Shown here in pieces: positions 21,301 to 36,300 of a stretch of 64,000 nucleotides of DNA (the stretch's first letter is position 1; each line of letters opens with the position of its first letter). A program made the translations under genes and the position numbers. Location: contig OZ020267.1 of the NCBI GenBank assembly GCA_963971225.1, positions 47,129,993 through 47,193,992 on the forward strand. Reading direction: 5' to 3'. This DNA is from Melieria omissa (taxonomy: Eukaryota; Arthropoda; Insecta; Diptera; Ulidiidae). The notes below the pieces were generated by a model. The model had not been told where the DNA came from, did not search any database, and saw only the letters and a list, made by a program, of their open reading frames with translations.

Positions 21301-24300
21301 ATACGGACCCTGCAGCATGAGTTTCAACTTTCTGAGGGCGTTTTGTTTCAAAGTTAAAACATCGGGCAAAATCAAACGACCTTTCTCAATAATATCATCA
21401 ATAAAATCAATATAATAAGATCAATACAGCATCTGCCATCAAGCATGTTTGAAAAAGTTATTTAAATTCCGATTTGCTCCAAGGATTAAGCATCCGAACT
21501 GCTACATTATTGTCTATCAGTGAACCAGGAGTTTTTGACAAATGACGCCAGTACCTGAAACATCCTGGTAAATTATGTAAGACTGCAGTGTGCTGACATG
21601 TTCAGCAAAACTAACTTCACCAACGATATTCTGGGCAACATTTTAGTACTTAAAACGATATTCTGGGCAACATTTTTGCATTTCCTTCAGTTAAGAAGGT
21701 AATGTACGAAAATATTTGGCCACAGCTGTGGTATCGCTCAGCCAACGTTTCATTTCGGGGACCGTTACAAGTGCTGATTCCATAGCAAGGCCAGATCTAT
21801 GACAGAAACACCAAACAGTCAGTTTGTGTATACTAATCTTCGAGAAGTTTCCACAGGCCCGCTTCAGATCCTGTCTTAGCAGCTTCACCATCAGTCGTAA
21901 CTCCCATTAATGTATCAGTTGGAACGTTAGTTGCCTCACACGACGTAACCGTAGCTTCAAGTAATCCTCCAGCACCTGTATTTTCTGGTTGCTTCGCTCC
22001 GATGTAGATATTTTCGATGACTGTTGGATTTTCCGTGGTCACATACCTTGCGACGATATATTTCGTGTATTTGTTCTGACGATCAACACTTCCATCAATT
22101 TGTAAGGACGGATTTGAGAGTTTCTCCAATTTTTGTCATCTCTAACTGTCCCACAATGTGAAGCGTTTAAGCATAAACCACTGGATCTCTATAATGAAGA
22201 CTTGACGTGGTAGGTTGAAAATCGTCAAGTTGAACATCCCACGTTGAAGTGCATCGTTAGTCGCATCGACTAACAAATCGCATACTCTTTAACCCTTTCA
22301 GTCACTATGTCCAATATATTGGACTACAGCCCATACAATTCATACAGAACGGGTTTATTTTCATGTCGGAAAGGGTTAAATGGGGCCAAAAATAACGATG
22401 CACTTCCAGGGTTAAAAAAAAATGTCTGTCAAAGTTTCAGAATCACTCAGACTATTTTCCTTTTGGCCACCTAATGAAAAATCCTTAAACACTATAGTCG
22501 GGTTTCCAGGCTGAAGCCGAGCTTTCCATAAACATCCGTGTTATATGCGTAAATTTGTACACAAATGGGAGGGGCCTAATTTTATAAATTCAAGGGCCAA
22601 TTTTTCAAAGCGAGTTTAACTCAGTTTCTAGTTTAAACGCAAATTCGACTGTTTCAGTCAAACTTAACGGAAGTTTAAATTCAATTTCAACGCCCAATCC
22701 TGCACAGTTAAACTAAGTTTAAACTGTCAATAGCTTCTGACAGTTCATTTATTTTCGAAATTTTTAAAGCGCGAAATTTAGAGCTAAACGGTCCTTATAC
22801 ATATAAAGCATACTACATTTGTTTATTTTCGAACCAGTACAAGAAGACATTCGTTTTCCCATTTGCTCCCACATTAACTATTTGAGCGCAAAGAATGTAT
22901 CTGGTGTTTTTTTTAGAGGTATAGAACTTCGAATTGAAATAAAACACAAGAAAATTTATTGTCCATCAATTTGGCTTTATTGGAAGGATAATTTTATGCC
23001 ATTAATGTTTAAATATGATTTCGGGCATGTGGCCGCCGCAGCTGGCTCGAATAAAGCCAATTCTATCTAGGGGCCAATTTTTAAAGTTGATGGACAAAGC
23101 TCCAATTGCTGTGCACGGTGGCGAATCGATTCATTCGGGTCCTCTTCAACATTTTGCTCTACAGCGGCAATTGTTTCTTCGGTGCGCACTGTTCGACGTC
23201 TCTGCGGATGCGTATTATCACATAGAGTAAACGTAGTGCGAAAACGACCCATGGTTAACCGATGGATGGACCGATTTTGCTCTGATGGACGATTATGTCG
23301 ACCATAAAATGGACGGAGCTTGCGGTAAACTTCGCGAACTGAACCATTATTTTCGAAATAAATTTGCACGATTTGCAAGCATTGTTCTTTTGTCAACCTG
23401 TTCATGATGAAATGGCAAACCAAACTGAACATAAATGACATTAGAGTTGCCAGATTTGACCACAAAATGCCAGTTTTATCTCTATTCGAAAAACAAACCT
23501 CTAAAAAAAACACCCTATATTTACGAATGGCAATAAAAATACTGCCAGTATTGCCACACTCAAATGACAAAATTTTGCTCCAGTTAAACTAGTTAAATTT
23601 GAACGAACTTCAGTTCAAACTACGTTTGAACTGGGTTTAAACTCGCACTGAAAATTGGCCCTTACTGAATTTTCTATTTTTATTGTTTCGTGTGTTTTGT
23701 GTTCGTTTTTCTAGTATAAATTCCACGTGGTTAATTTACAGTGATAAATAATAATCTTACCGCAGTTATTAGTTCCCGATTAATCAATCCATATCCTTGA
23801 ATGCTTACAACGGGCGGGTTTAATTCAATTGCCGAAATGAATAAATCAATTTCTCGTTGTGTTTGTGTTTCTACCCGTAGAAGATCAACTGTTAATAAAG
23901 TATTTTGAACATTTTCTGCTACAACCGATGTTGAACTGTGAGCGCAATCGCATATAATAAACAAAAGGGTAGCACAGTAAAATGTTAACACAACTAGGCC
24001 CAGAACTTTCAGTGAGAAACCGGAGTCAAATATTTCCGATAATGCTCCATATGATCCTATTGTTATATTTATAGACCTAGTAACAAAGAAATGAATTATT
24101 AGTATCACAAAGTATTTGGTGCAAAGTTTTTAAGGCTCAGAAGATGGTTCAACCATACGGTTGTACTACATGGGCTGAAAAGTCTTTGGCCTGACAATGA
24201 AAAAACGATATTTTTAGTGCAAAAATGATTTTAATCTTCGACATAATCTCCATTTAGAGTAATGCATTTAGTGTAACGGTCTTCCAACATTTCGATGCCT

Positions 24301-27300
24301 TTCTTATAGTGGTCCGCGTGAAGCTAAAGTAAAGCTGAAGTAAAATCTTTTTCCGGCGAGCCAATTTTTCAACCTGGGAAAGAAGAAATAGTCGCTGGGT
24401 GCTAAATCTGGTGAATACGGTGGGTGTTTGACGACTTCGTAGCGTAATTCCTCTAATTTTTCGGTCGTATCGCGAGCAGAATGAGCTGGTGCTTTTTGGT
24501 CAATTGTCAGCAAACGCGGCACCCATCGCGCGCACAGCTTCCGCATGTGTAAATGTTCATGAATGATATGACCAACGCGTTCCTTTGAGATGCCTATGAT
24601 GTTAGCTATCTCACTCAATTTTATTTTGCGATCATTTAACACAAGGTCCGTGATTTTTTGGATGTTTTCCGGATTAACTGCCTCATTTGGCCTCCCTGAA
24701 CGCGGTGCATCACTGGTGCTCGTACGGTCACGACGAAACTCAGCAAACCAATACTTGATAGTTGAATTTGGTGGAGTAGATGTATTATAACATTTATCAA
24801 GCCATGCTTTTGTTTCCACTGTATTTTTGCCCATCAAATAGCAATGTTTTATCAAAACACGAAATTCACTTTTTTCCATTGTTTACAAAAATTCAGAGGT
24901 AGCGTCACTTCGAAAGCAATAACTTGAAAACGAGTCAACCAAATGTCATGAAACTTTGACAGAATCTAAGTTAAGGATGGTTTTCCATGTACAACACAAT
25001 AATTCTTAATTTTTGGCGCCATCTCTATGTCAGGCCAAAGACTTTTCAGCCCATGTAGTAGACAGCCGTCGGCGTAATTGTCAATGTCACGAATTTATTC
25101 GCTTTTGTTTATTTTGTCACATTGTATTGACGGTAATTTGTGTTTAATTGTTTTGTTCTTGTTAAAGGTCAGGCAATTGTTGACGAATTCTTTTACCATT
25201 TTTCTCATATTTTGCCATACAAATCGTTGTTTTAATTTTAGAATCGTGTTTCGAATTCCTAAATGTCCGGTCGTGCTGGCATTATGATATTCATAAATTG
25301 GTTTGTATTGTTGCAATTGGCTTTGAATATGTCGTGGACTTTGTGGGTTAGCTTCTTTATATGCAGTTTCTTTAGTGAACAATGTAGTTTCTCGAACAGT
25401 GAATCTAGATTCAAAGGGTCATCGCTACAAGTCACGTGCACTTCATAATCGTTAATATGTATTAAAACTGAAATTGGGCCACTCTGTTATATAGTGCTTT
25501 AGTGATATAGGTATATATAGTGGTTTTAAGCAAATTTCTGTATATGTACATATATCACAAGTTTTAATTAAAAACATGTGAACATACTTACATAAACAGG
25601 CAATATGTTGAATAAGTCCGAGCATAGGCGTTCCCAAATGTTTGAAGTATTTCACTTAAATTCAGCCACAATAATCGGTACTGGGAAATTAGCTTTGGGG
25701 TACATTCGAATTTTACGTCCTAAAAAAAATAATAGTAATTTTTCAGCTTTTTAACCCTTTAATTGTTTATGTCGAGTAACGGACGATTGTTGTCGCATAA
25801 ATTCATTCGTATTATAGAGTTGTTATTGATTATTTTATGTATGTATGGTTTTATCGCCAGTCAATTATTATTCCTACTATTATTATTGATTATATTTAGT
25901 ATTTAATTCTTTATTATAATTAAAATTAAAGTAATAGATTTAAGCACTAGCTACTAGGGCTATCGGCGGTTGTGTGATTTATAACACTGCACAACAGCAT
26001 GTCTGTTGCATGGAGTTTTTTACATGAATCTGAATCGTTTTTCCACGCTGTTTTCAAAACCATACTCCGTTTTTATGTAATAGCTCTAGATTTTGCGAAA
26101 AATGGGCGTGTCACTTTTTCGAATTTTCCTCGGCTTCGACTGTTATTTTTTAACCAATAATCCTATCGACATGATTTTCATATCGTTGCACTTACAACAT
26201 TTCACGCCATCTTTCCTGATATTAATCAATTTTATGCGTTCTAAATGGGCGTGGTAATAAGGTTTCAAAGTAAGAAAATATTGAATTCAAGGCGTTTTTT
26301 CTTATGGCCAAAATTGTACAGTTGTTTCATAAATCAAGTTTCGAAGTATATGAATATCTTAAGAAGAAACATGAAGCAAGACAACACAGCCAAATTATTT
26401 GGCGGAATACACATTCGCATCGAAATAATAACAAAACTGTACCATAGCGATTTTCATCTCTTTTCATACTTTTTCCTAAAAAAATTTGGAGCCTCAAAAT
26501 ATGCTCTTTTATATGTTCCATTTATAGTTTGGAGTACAAGCAAAAACCAAAAAGATTTTGAATTTCTCGAAACAAAAACAAATTAAAAACTTTGCATATT
26601 TTCAGGCCCCTAATTTTTAAGGAAAAAGTATGAAAAGTGACGAAAATCGCGATGATACATTTTTCCTGTTATTTCGATGCGAATGTGTATTCCGCCAAAT
26701 AATTTAGCTGTGTTGTATTGCTTGATGTGTCGACTTTCATTATACACCTAACTCGTTAACTTTTTTACAAAAAATGTGGATGTTTTTGACCATCAAAGAA
26801 AACGCCTTAAAATTCAACTTTTTCCAACTTTGAGGTCCAATTACCGCGGCATTTTAACATTTATAAAAATAAGTTGCATCGAAAAAATGACAGGGTACCT
26901 ATATCTCACAAACTAGAGCTGCTAGAAAAAATCGGAGGGTGGATTCGGAATCAGCGCACCCAAATTAGTAAGAAACAGTAGAAAAACTCCATGCAACAGA
27001 AAAAAAGTGTTTTTTTGTTGCGCTGTGTAATTTATGCTTGTATTTTGTTTTATATACATATATACAGTGAGTGTCATCCAAAATCGTACAGCAGTCATTA
27101 CTTCACTTTTAACAATATCTTTATGTGTTTCCGTTTATGATTAAAAAACACAATGCTGTTTTTGGTGTGATATATAAACAATAAAAATAATGTTCATAAT
27201 GTTTACCATTTTTCCAAAAATTTTGGTAACACTGTAAATCGTACGGTAAGTGGGCGTCACTGAAAATTATACAGCTGATTATTTGTATTAGAAATTCGGG

Positions 27301-30300
27301 TATTTCCCTAAAAGAAATTCGTAGAGGAAACTGACAGCGCAATTTGTTACTTTAAATTTAATTTTGAGTAGTTTATAAAGATTGATATCAGAGCTGTCTG
27401 AATTTTTAATGTCAAGGGGGTTCATGAGAAATTCCACGTTTTGTATTTTCTTTTTCAGCATTTACTATTGGCAAATAATATAAGTTTTGACTTTGATTAT
27501 GACAGACAATATGTATTTTTGCGAAAAATGCAGTAAAAAGTAATTGTCTTGGCAAAAAATCTACCACACCGAACGCAATTCAAATCCCTTCTTTCGTTTG
27601 TGTTCGTACGGCTCTTGCAGCACCTGAAAGCATGCTATCAAAATCTGTACACTTAACCCTTTCCTTCCCGAATTATGAAATAGCTATAGAAACAAATTGG
27701 AACTTGGTTATTTGAAACGAAAGAACTATTTAAAAGTATTTTGCATCATATTTAAAATGGTTTCGACTTTCCAGTGGGAGGTGCGAGGAGGAGGTAGCCA
27801 TACTACACTAGACTACACTGAGCTTTTATGAAGCAAAATTAAAACATATTTTATATGAAAACAAAATGTCACTTATTTACAAGTTTTTAGAGTTATTTGT
27901 TAGAATTTTAGAGTTATTTGGTGTCCTTTGTTAAACATAGAGCAATATTAGATTTTTGCCATATAATTCTGCTGCCTTGTTGAGCGGGAACCGTTGCACA
28001 CATGTTAACAATTTTCAATGTTCCCATAAAAACACACTACATATTTCGCTGAAAAATCTCAGAACAATGTTTCTTTTAAGCGATACAATTCATAGAATGG
28101 GGAAAAATCGAAAATTATACATGGAAATTCCAAATTTGAATTTGGTAGCCATATGGCTACCATGGGAAGGAAAGGGTTAAGAGTATTGCCCCCCATTTTA
28201 CCATAACATTTTCTGTTAGACGTCTGTACACGGCAAAACTGAGTTAACTCAGTTTTGAAAGTGAGTTAACTCAGTTTTTCACAACAACAATTTCATGGAA
28301 ATTTGAGCATTAAAATGCAATGTCAAACTGCAGTTAAGCGTAAACTGCAGTTAAGGGTCAGTGGAAATAGGCTATAACATGCCATGATACCTTAAAGAAG
28401 ATTTACAAAAATATCTGTGACATCTCTAGGCACCAGGAAACGTAAAGGGTGCGCCATCTGCTACTTTTTTTTTCTATTTGAAAAAACAACACGCTTTTTA
28501 TGATGTGAAATCAATTTTTTTTATTGATAAATGAAGGTTGGTTTATGCCATTTATGTATGAAATATAACATCGGTCATGTGACCACCGCGGCTTCGTTTA
28601 CAGGCCAACATCCGAGCATCAAAATTTTCAATGACTTTTTGCAGAATCATCGGGTCTATGGCCGCAATTTCAGTCCGAATATTGTGCTTAAGCTCTTGAA
28701 TTGTCCGGGGAGCAATCGCCTACACTTTCCCTTTCAAAAATCCCCAAAGGAAATAGTCAAGAGGGGTTAAATCGCACGATCTCGGGGGCCAACTCACATC
28801 GGAATTTCTTGAAATTATGCGGTCTTGAAATTTCTCCTGCAATAGGGCGATTGTCTGGCGAGATGTGTGGGCCGTTGCTCCGTCTTATATTTCCGATGTT
28901 ATATTTCATACATAAATGGCATAAACCAACCTTCATTTATCAATACAAAAAATTGATTTCACATCATAAAAAGCGTGTTGTTTTTTCAAATAGAAAAAAA
29001 AGTAGCAGATGGCGCACCCTGTACATATGTATGTATGTATGTATGTTTTCTTTAATATATTCTTAGCATTTTAATACAAAATAACTTTTCACATTAAAAA
29101 AGATGGGGCATTTTTTTATTTATTGTTCGACATATTTAGATTATTGTGGAAAAATTTTAGTTATATATAAAAGAAAGTGGATGTATGTGTGTAAGCGTAT
29201 CGCACTGAAACGGACCGGCTGATTTCCAAAGGGATTTTTTTTGTTTGATTTGTCTTAAGGGAAGGCTCCCCTGGATTTGGGCAAAAATAAGGCAAAGTTT
29301 GTAATTTTTTTGTGGGATAATGAAAAGGCGTACAAACTTCCGGTTTTGGCTATTAAATTCGTCTATTATTTAGGAGTTTAAAAAGTTAAAAAACTTGATG
29401 AAATTCAAAATGGCGGCTACAAAATGGCGATTTCCGTAGGCCTCTGCGCGCCAAACATCGCTCGAGAACTGTAATCCTGCAGCCTCTTGTAGTGGACTGA
29501 AATCAAAAAGCATTGTCATTACTTAAAGATAACAAAATTGTCTGTGCATTGAACCAGACTCAAAAAATTGAAACGAAAAATTCTTGCACAATGAATATTT
29601 GAAGAAAAAAGTTAAATTTTTTGCACCTTTTTTTAATTTCAACCACATTTAAAAATTAAAAATAAATAACTATTTATGCAAATTGTAGGTTCAAGGCATA
29701 CAGAAAATCAAATACATTCGAGCAGTTTTTAGATGAAGAAAATCGGATCATTAGATCAAGTCCGGTGATTTCAGTTAGATTGGAAAAAATGGTTTCGAGA
29801 TAAACGCGTTTGAAGCAAATTAGAGCAGTGGAGCGTCCCGTAGCGCGCGTGAGACAGGTGTGTTCTCCCATGAAAATACGCGTCGTATCAAAAAATCCTT
29901 TTACACACATATTCTACATATATGTAGCCTTCGTTTTATACAAAAAAAAAAAAAACCATTTTTCGGTCCAAATCCAGGGGAGCCTTCCCTTAATTCAGTT
30001 TAAGCGAAAAGAAAATTCAGGAAAATATTTTGGAGAAGTCGGAAAATCCGACCATGTTTGACCGCAAAACACTTGAGAACGGGTGGACCGATTTGGCTAT
30101 TTTGTTTGTATTCGTATCTGCCAGAACAAGATTTTATGAAAGATAATTATAGGAAAACGGAGCGTGGCACTTTTTCATTAGCCAGCATTTTCAGACGATA
30201 TGTTTGGAACTATAAGTCACACATCAATTAAATTCACTACGAACTTATTTTCATGTCCTTCAACACACGGAATAGGGCGGGTATTGGACGAGGGGGCGTG

Positions 30301-33300
30301 TCACGCCCATACAAGCAATCTCTTTATAATGGAATATCTTCGAAATTGTAAGATGCACAGCATTAAAATTTAGTATAGCGTCGCCCCATAAATGTGTCAT
30401 TCTACCGGTAAGATTTGATGGGCGTTGGGCAAGAGGCACAATTTTTGTGACCCAAATATTCCGCTGAACTATAAGTCACACAGCAATGAAACTAAGTAGG
30501 AACGTACCATTTTCCCTTGCGACAGAGGAAATAGTGCGGGTATTGAACAAGGGGGCGTGAGTAAAAATGATAAAAACGGACTTTTGAAATTGGCATTGTT
30601 CAAGCACAGTCCATTTCTTTACTGAAACTTAGCACCAACATCGCTGACTTGTGGGCCTGAATTGCGTTAATCAGTAGCTCTTCCTCAGCCTTTAGCTAGT
30701 TTTATTCGCAAATTGGCATCGCAAAAAAAAATCAAAAAACAAATGTATGGGATGAAGTTCGCCGGGTCAGCTAGTTGTATTACAGATTATACTAGCAGAG
30801 CCCCGCGTCAATGTTTCTTCATACAACACTTTTGCCCGTTTAGACCCGAATTTCAAAAAATCACGTCTTGGCGGAAGTTTATTTTTTTAACTGTACCTAG
30901 TTAAAATTTCATATTTGTAGATTTAGCGGTTTGAGCTGGGCGGTGATTAATTAATTAATTTATTTATTATTATGTTTTTTTTAACTTTTTTGTATTAATT
31001 TTAAATGAAATCACCGGTTTTTGTTTATTTTTTTACTCATGTCTGTTGTAAAAGGTTGCTTTCTTTTACTTATACAAATCACTCTATTCGGAATAAAAAA
31101 ATTGGAGTTGGATTTCGGCTAAGGACTAAGGACTTTATACACAAATCTGTGGCCGTAAGGAATAACAGCCAAAGTCGAGTTAGGACAAAATTGAGTTATT
31201 ACCACCATTGCATTCGTCGCATTCAAATGTACTACTACAAAATGGCTATGGCTCTATGGCTTTTGCTCATAAAATGAATGTTTTACGCCCGAAAATCTAA
31301 AATTTATCTAGTGTAATCTAAAGCAAATTCAAAAATTAAAAGTGCTCTCCTGAAAACTTCATAAAATCGACTTTGGCTGTTATTCCTTACGGCCACAGAA
31401 ATAAGACTTTTCAACCAATACATATGCATATTGTCTACTATAATATTGTGTTTGGGCTTCACCGTAGTGTTGTAATCTAAAAAACCTTTAGAGAAAAACA
31501 ATTACGCTGTCATGAAATGAAGTCATAAACTTACTCTTTTGAAGCAAACAGCCAAACTATTCGAAGCCCTCTTAATAGCTTTCGTATTAATATAGAATAG
31601 GGCAGCATTCATATTAATCATTGTAATGATGTGGAAATAAGCAGTAGTATGCCATAAAAGAAATCCTGAAATTTGGAACCTAGTCATTAAGGTAAAAAAA
31701 TTTAATTGCTAGACAGTTTTCAGATTTACCTTCTAATAGTTGACTAAGGCAATACAGAAATATTGCTGCAAGTAACACGCATCCGATGAATAATATAATA
31801 ATAAGCATCCTCAGTTTTGGAAATGTTAACGTGCTTCCAGTAACACGGAAGAATCGTACCTACAAATAAGTATGTAAGGCTACTATTAAATATTATGATG
31901 CTAGTTAGTTTACCTTTTATTAATGTACATTCAGAGTGTAATACTATATTAAATATTTTACTACATGTGGAAGGCGATGGAAAATGTATGAAAGCGGGGC
32001 AATATGTTAAAAAAAGAAAAACTTGCTTTCGCGTTGAACGCCGGTTTCGAAAGAGAACGATTTTTATTCATACATTTTAGACAGCACAAATAATGGCGAA
32101 GGGTTGTGTTTCGGGGTGTGGTGTTGCCACAATACTCTCCTCCTAGAGAGCCGGTGGAGTGATGAGCGCTGGTTTCAATCAGTTAATAGAAACGTTCACC
32201 GGACGATCGTTGATGCTTACTGTGAAGTATTTGTGATAGTACTGCAGAGAGTGAGGGTCGAACCGAAGGATCGCGGATGAAAACTTGCTCACACTTCTGC
32301 GTGATCTGCGTGAACGAATGACGGCCGCAGGTCTCGCATCGTGCAAGGGAGCTGCGGAATGGTCTCTGCCTCGCTGGCAGGTCGGCTAAAATCGATGAAG
32401 AACTCTGACGCAAAAACGCGATATCCAGCCCTTCAATAGAGTTTAAGTGACGGCCGATGTAGTGATTACCGGAATCGCCAAGGCATCGGGCCAACGATCG
32501 TTGATCGTTAGACAGTAGCGATTGCTTTCGGATATCGGAAATGGTCCGACTATATTGTTACGAAAATTACTTTCTAAATTCGGTTTTTTTTTGGATTGTG
32601 CTTGAAAATAAAACCACTTCAATTACTCAGCGCAAAACGCAGTCAAAAACCAACAATCACTTTATATGGCGTTCAAACTGACGACTTAAACGTGTTTAAT
32701 GTGCTTAAACAAGTTAAATGAACAAAACCAGTTCGAAAACCTGTTCACTCACATGCAATTGTTGTTGGAAATTAAACGTGTTAAACCATTTAACATGTTT
32801 TGAAACGAGTTTAACGCAAGGTTGCATCCGAAAGCTTTCTATGAAAAAGCTTTTTTGTCAACTGAATACAGCGCACACCCTAGACACAAACCAGAAAAAA
32901 CATCCCTACAGATTCAGCTGTCAATTTATCACAACAAAACCAAACAAACATTGAAAATGTGAAAATGTTGAAATATATAAAAATTATCGTTTTGCTCGCA
33001 CTGCTTTCATTCTATTCATCGCCTTTTTGTGGCATCTGAATACAAGGCGTCTAATATTGAATGAAGTTGAGTACGATGCCGTGGTTTATGAAATATGCGC
33101 CAATATTTCGCTCGAATTATGCTCCCAGCACATCAGTTTACAAAAATATTTGTTTGTTGTGTGTAAACAAACTGCTGTCAAATTAAACTTCATTGAGCAG
33201 TCTGGACGGTTGTGTTCAACAAAAAGCTCTTTTTACTTAAACTAGTTTAAATGAGTCAGTTTGAACGCAATATTATTTACAGACTTACACTTTGCTTGTA

Positions 33301-36300
33301 TCTACACTTGTTTCTACTTTGCTTATTCAACTAAGAGTCGACCCTCTGCGCTGCACACTGCTGCTTTTTATACTTGTTTTCTTATCGCACCGATGTTTCT
33401 TGCACATTCTAGTTGTACTCTGTATCTCGATTGTTCTAGCACAGCTCATCCCCTTCGCTAACCATTCTTGCCATATCAGAGTTATAGCCAACCGGCCGTA
33501 CTCCAAAGTGCATGCCTAAAAGTACGCTTGGAAAAGCATTCATGCCTAGCACAGCACAGAGTGCCTCATCGTTACAATATCTATGCGCAAGTGCGAAAAA
33601 CGTTGGCCAGGGCACTGACGACGTTAAAGAGGCAAGGAGCTATGCCGGGAGATTTTGTTGCGTTGGCATTGCATGCACTGTTTTGCGAAGAGACGGCTGT
33701 CCCGTTGTATACCAGGCCAGACAAAGCGTTCGATCACACAATGCAACACTAAAAAAAGGGACAAGATCAAACATATCTCATTCGATAGAGGACCCACCCT
33801 CTTCTTTTTTTTATTTATTAATTTATTTATTTTTGTTTTTAATAATATTATTTATTGTTTTTATAAAAAAAACCGCTTAATTTGTTTTGGTTTTTATAAT
33901 TGTAGATAACTATTTGTATCTGCGCCTACGCAGCGGCCCCTTAGTTCACTCCTGCTTTACGTACACATCGTCCTAAACATTTGTTGGTTTTTTATTAATA
34001 AACGCTTAATTTCTTTTTTGGTTTTTATAATTGTAGATAACTATTTGTATCTGCGCATACGCAGCGGCCTTTTAGTTCACTACCGCTTTCCGTACACAAA
34101 TTCTGACTGTCCTCCTTGCTAGTAACCCGTCGACTCCCCGTGTGGTCCGTCCGAACTGTTCAGCAAGACCGTCCGAAGCAACTTTTTCAAATCACATCCG
34201 ACCCCTTCGCTACCAACGCTTTGCCGAATTCGACTTGTAGCGAGATCTAATGGTACTTCGATGTACATATGGGGGTGGGGAATACAAATACGTTGTGCCG
34301 GAGCGTTGAGCGAAAAGGAAACGTAATAAGTAAAGGGAAATAAATAGACAAAAAAAACAGGAGTACAGAAATTAGTATAATACGAGGAGAAATAGTAATA
34401 CAGTTGCTACCGCCGCTTCACCGAATTCGACTTATATCGAGGACTAACGGTACTTCATCGACTCGATGTACACATGGGTTGAAGAAAAGAAACGAGTTGT
34501 AGCACTGTGTCGCAATGGATGGAAAAGGGAGAGGAAAAGAGATAGACAACAGAAACAGAGGGATAGAGAAAAGGAACGAGTTGCAGCACTGTGTCGAAAT
34601 GGATGGAGAAGGGAAAGGAAAAGAAATAGACAAAAGAACAAGAGTACAGAAACGAGAATATAGCCGAGCGGAAACCGCGAAACGACAGGCGAAGCCGAAA
34701 ATTATTGCCCAGAACAACCAATTGAATATCGTATTGTTGCTGCGGAGCTAGGACCGAAAGCGGTCGCAGCAACAAACGTCGATACAAATTGAGAATGGCC
34801 ACGAATCGTTTGAGGTCCTTGGAAACTCTGGGCAGGTTGAATTCTGTCAGTGCTTGGACGTGACTACGAATTGGTTTGATGCCTTCATTGGTTATCAAAT
34901 GACATAGAAAATGAAGCTCTGCTACTCGCGAGTTGCAGAATGGTCATCGGTGGTCTACAGCAGAGGCACCCATGCCCTATGATCTTGTTGCTCATTTGTT
35001 TTTGTAAATGCTGTTCGGCATAGGCTGAGCCTACTCTTCCATAAGAAGGTTTTGGGCACCCCTGGTTTAAAATGTCTGCACATTATTAATCATTGAGAAA
35101 CCATTGATCGATGGTAGAAACAAGTGACTGATAGAACTGAAAACTTTTGTAGAAAGTTGAATGTGCTATAAAAGGAAATAAATACCTGAAATGTTCCCCA
35201 CATAGTTTTGTAGTACGCCACATGATTAGCTACGCCCCAGCCCACATATGGAATCCAAAAATGTGGTACAAGAAATATTATAAAGATTATGGCATAAATA
35301 TATTCATCGAACTCCTTCGTGGTTTGTAATATTCGTATCCTTTCATATCCCACTCGTACCACTAATGCCGAAGTAAATATGTAAAATATAAACGCATACA
35401 TCATTTCATTCGATTTCCAGTTAAAAGTGACTCGTCCCGGAGATGAACGAACCACAGGCATTACTCCAAGGATTAGAAATAGTTTTAAAAGAAGTTGATG
35501 ATCTCTGTAAAACTGAAAATATATAAAATTTTCGTGTTATTAAATACTAAGTTACTTATACAGTTCAAAATACGTAGAATGCCTATGCACAATATTTTAA
35601 GTATCAATAAACAGAGTTAAAATAATTTGGCGCGTATTAGTTAATAATTGTTTTTCTAAAAGCTTTGAAATTAGGTTAAAATAATCCGATTAAATAATGA
35701 CCCCTGTATTGTAGAATCTTATTTAGTTGAGTAGCTATATTGGAACCACATTTCTTAACTTACAATATGTGTTTAAAACGACTTCTTTTTTACCGGTTGT
35801 AGACACCTTAGTGACACAATAGAGTGAAAAATTTGAAATAAAGCAACTTTCCGTGAGTTTTATTTCTGAGCACAATGCAGTGAAACAATTTACGCCTGCG
35901 TTGAGGCAGCAGAACTGATTTTCGTAACAATATTTTAATACTTTGTTAAATTTTGCCCTTGCTTAACTTTTTGGATCATAGAGACATTGGTTTCAATCTT
36001 TATTTGCCAAATGTAGCGTGCACGTTAATTCGTTTTTGTTTATGAAGGTCAGTGTTTTGTAAACTGAAAGTGCACATTGCGAAAAAGGGGAGTTTATACT
36101 GTAGGATTATACACAGACTATACCATATCTACAACGCTTCTAGTATCTTAATTTTTGCTCAGTACCTTTTAGTTGTTCACAAATACGTCGATGCTATTAT
36201 TCACTACCCTTTGGAACCTACTTTTAGTCTCTTCTAGTTAGGCTTCAACGACGACCTGTGCATTGTCGTCAGCGGTAGCAACCTACAATTGCTCTGCGAT

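Noticed and set aside
22819..23230. Plus-strand frames
   Set aside because: They are antisense to, or remnants of, the mariner-like element at 22594-23661.
33468..33880. Plus-strand open frames of 94 to 122 codons
   Set aside because: They are the shadow of a minus-strand gypsy integrase zinc finger, which has family motifs on the opposite strand.
34466..34898. Long open frames on both strands, Arg/Lys-rich or Ser/Phe-rich
   Set aside because: They come from purine-rich repeat units; only the 34740-34945 part has RT similarity.
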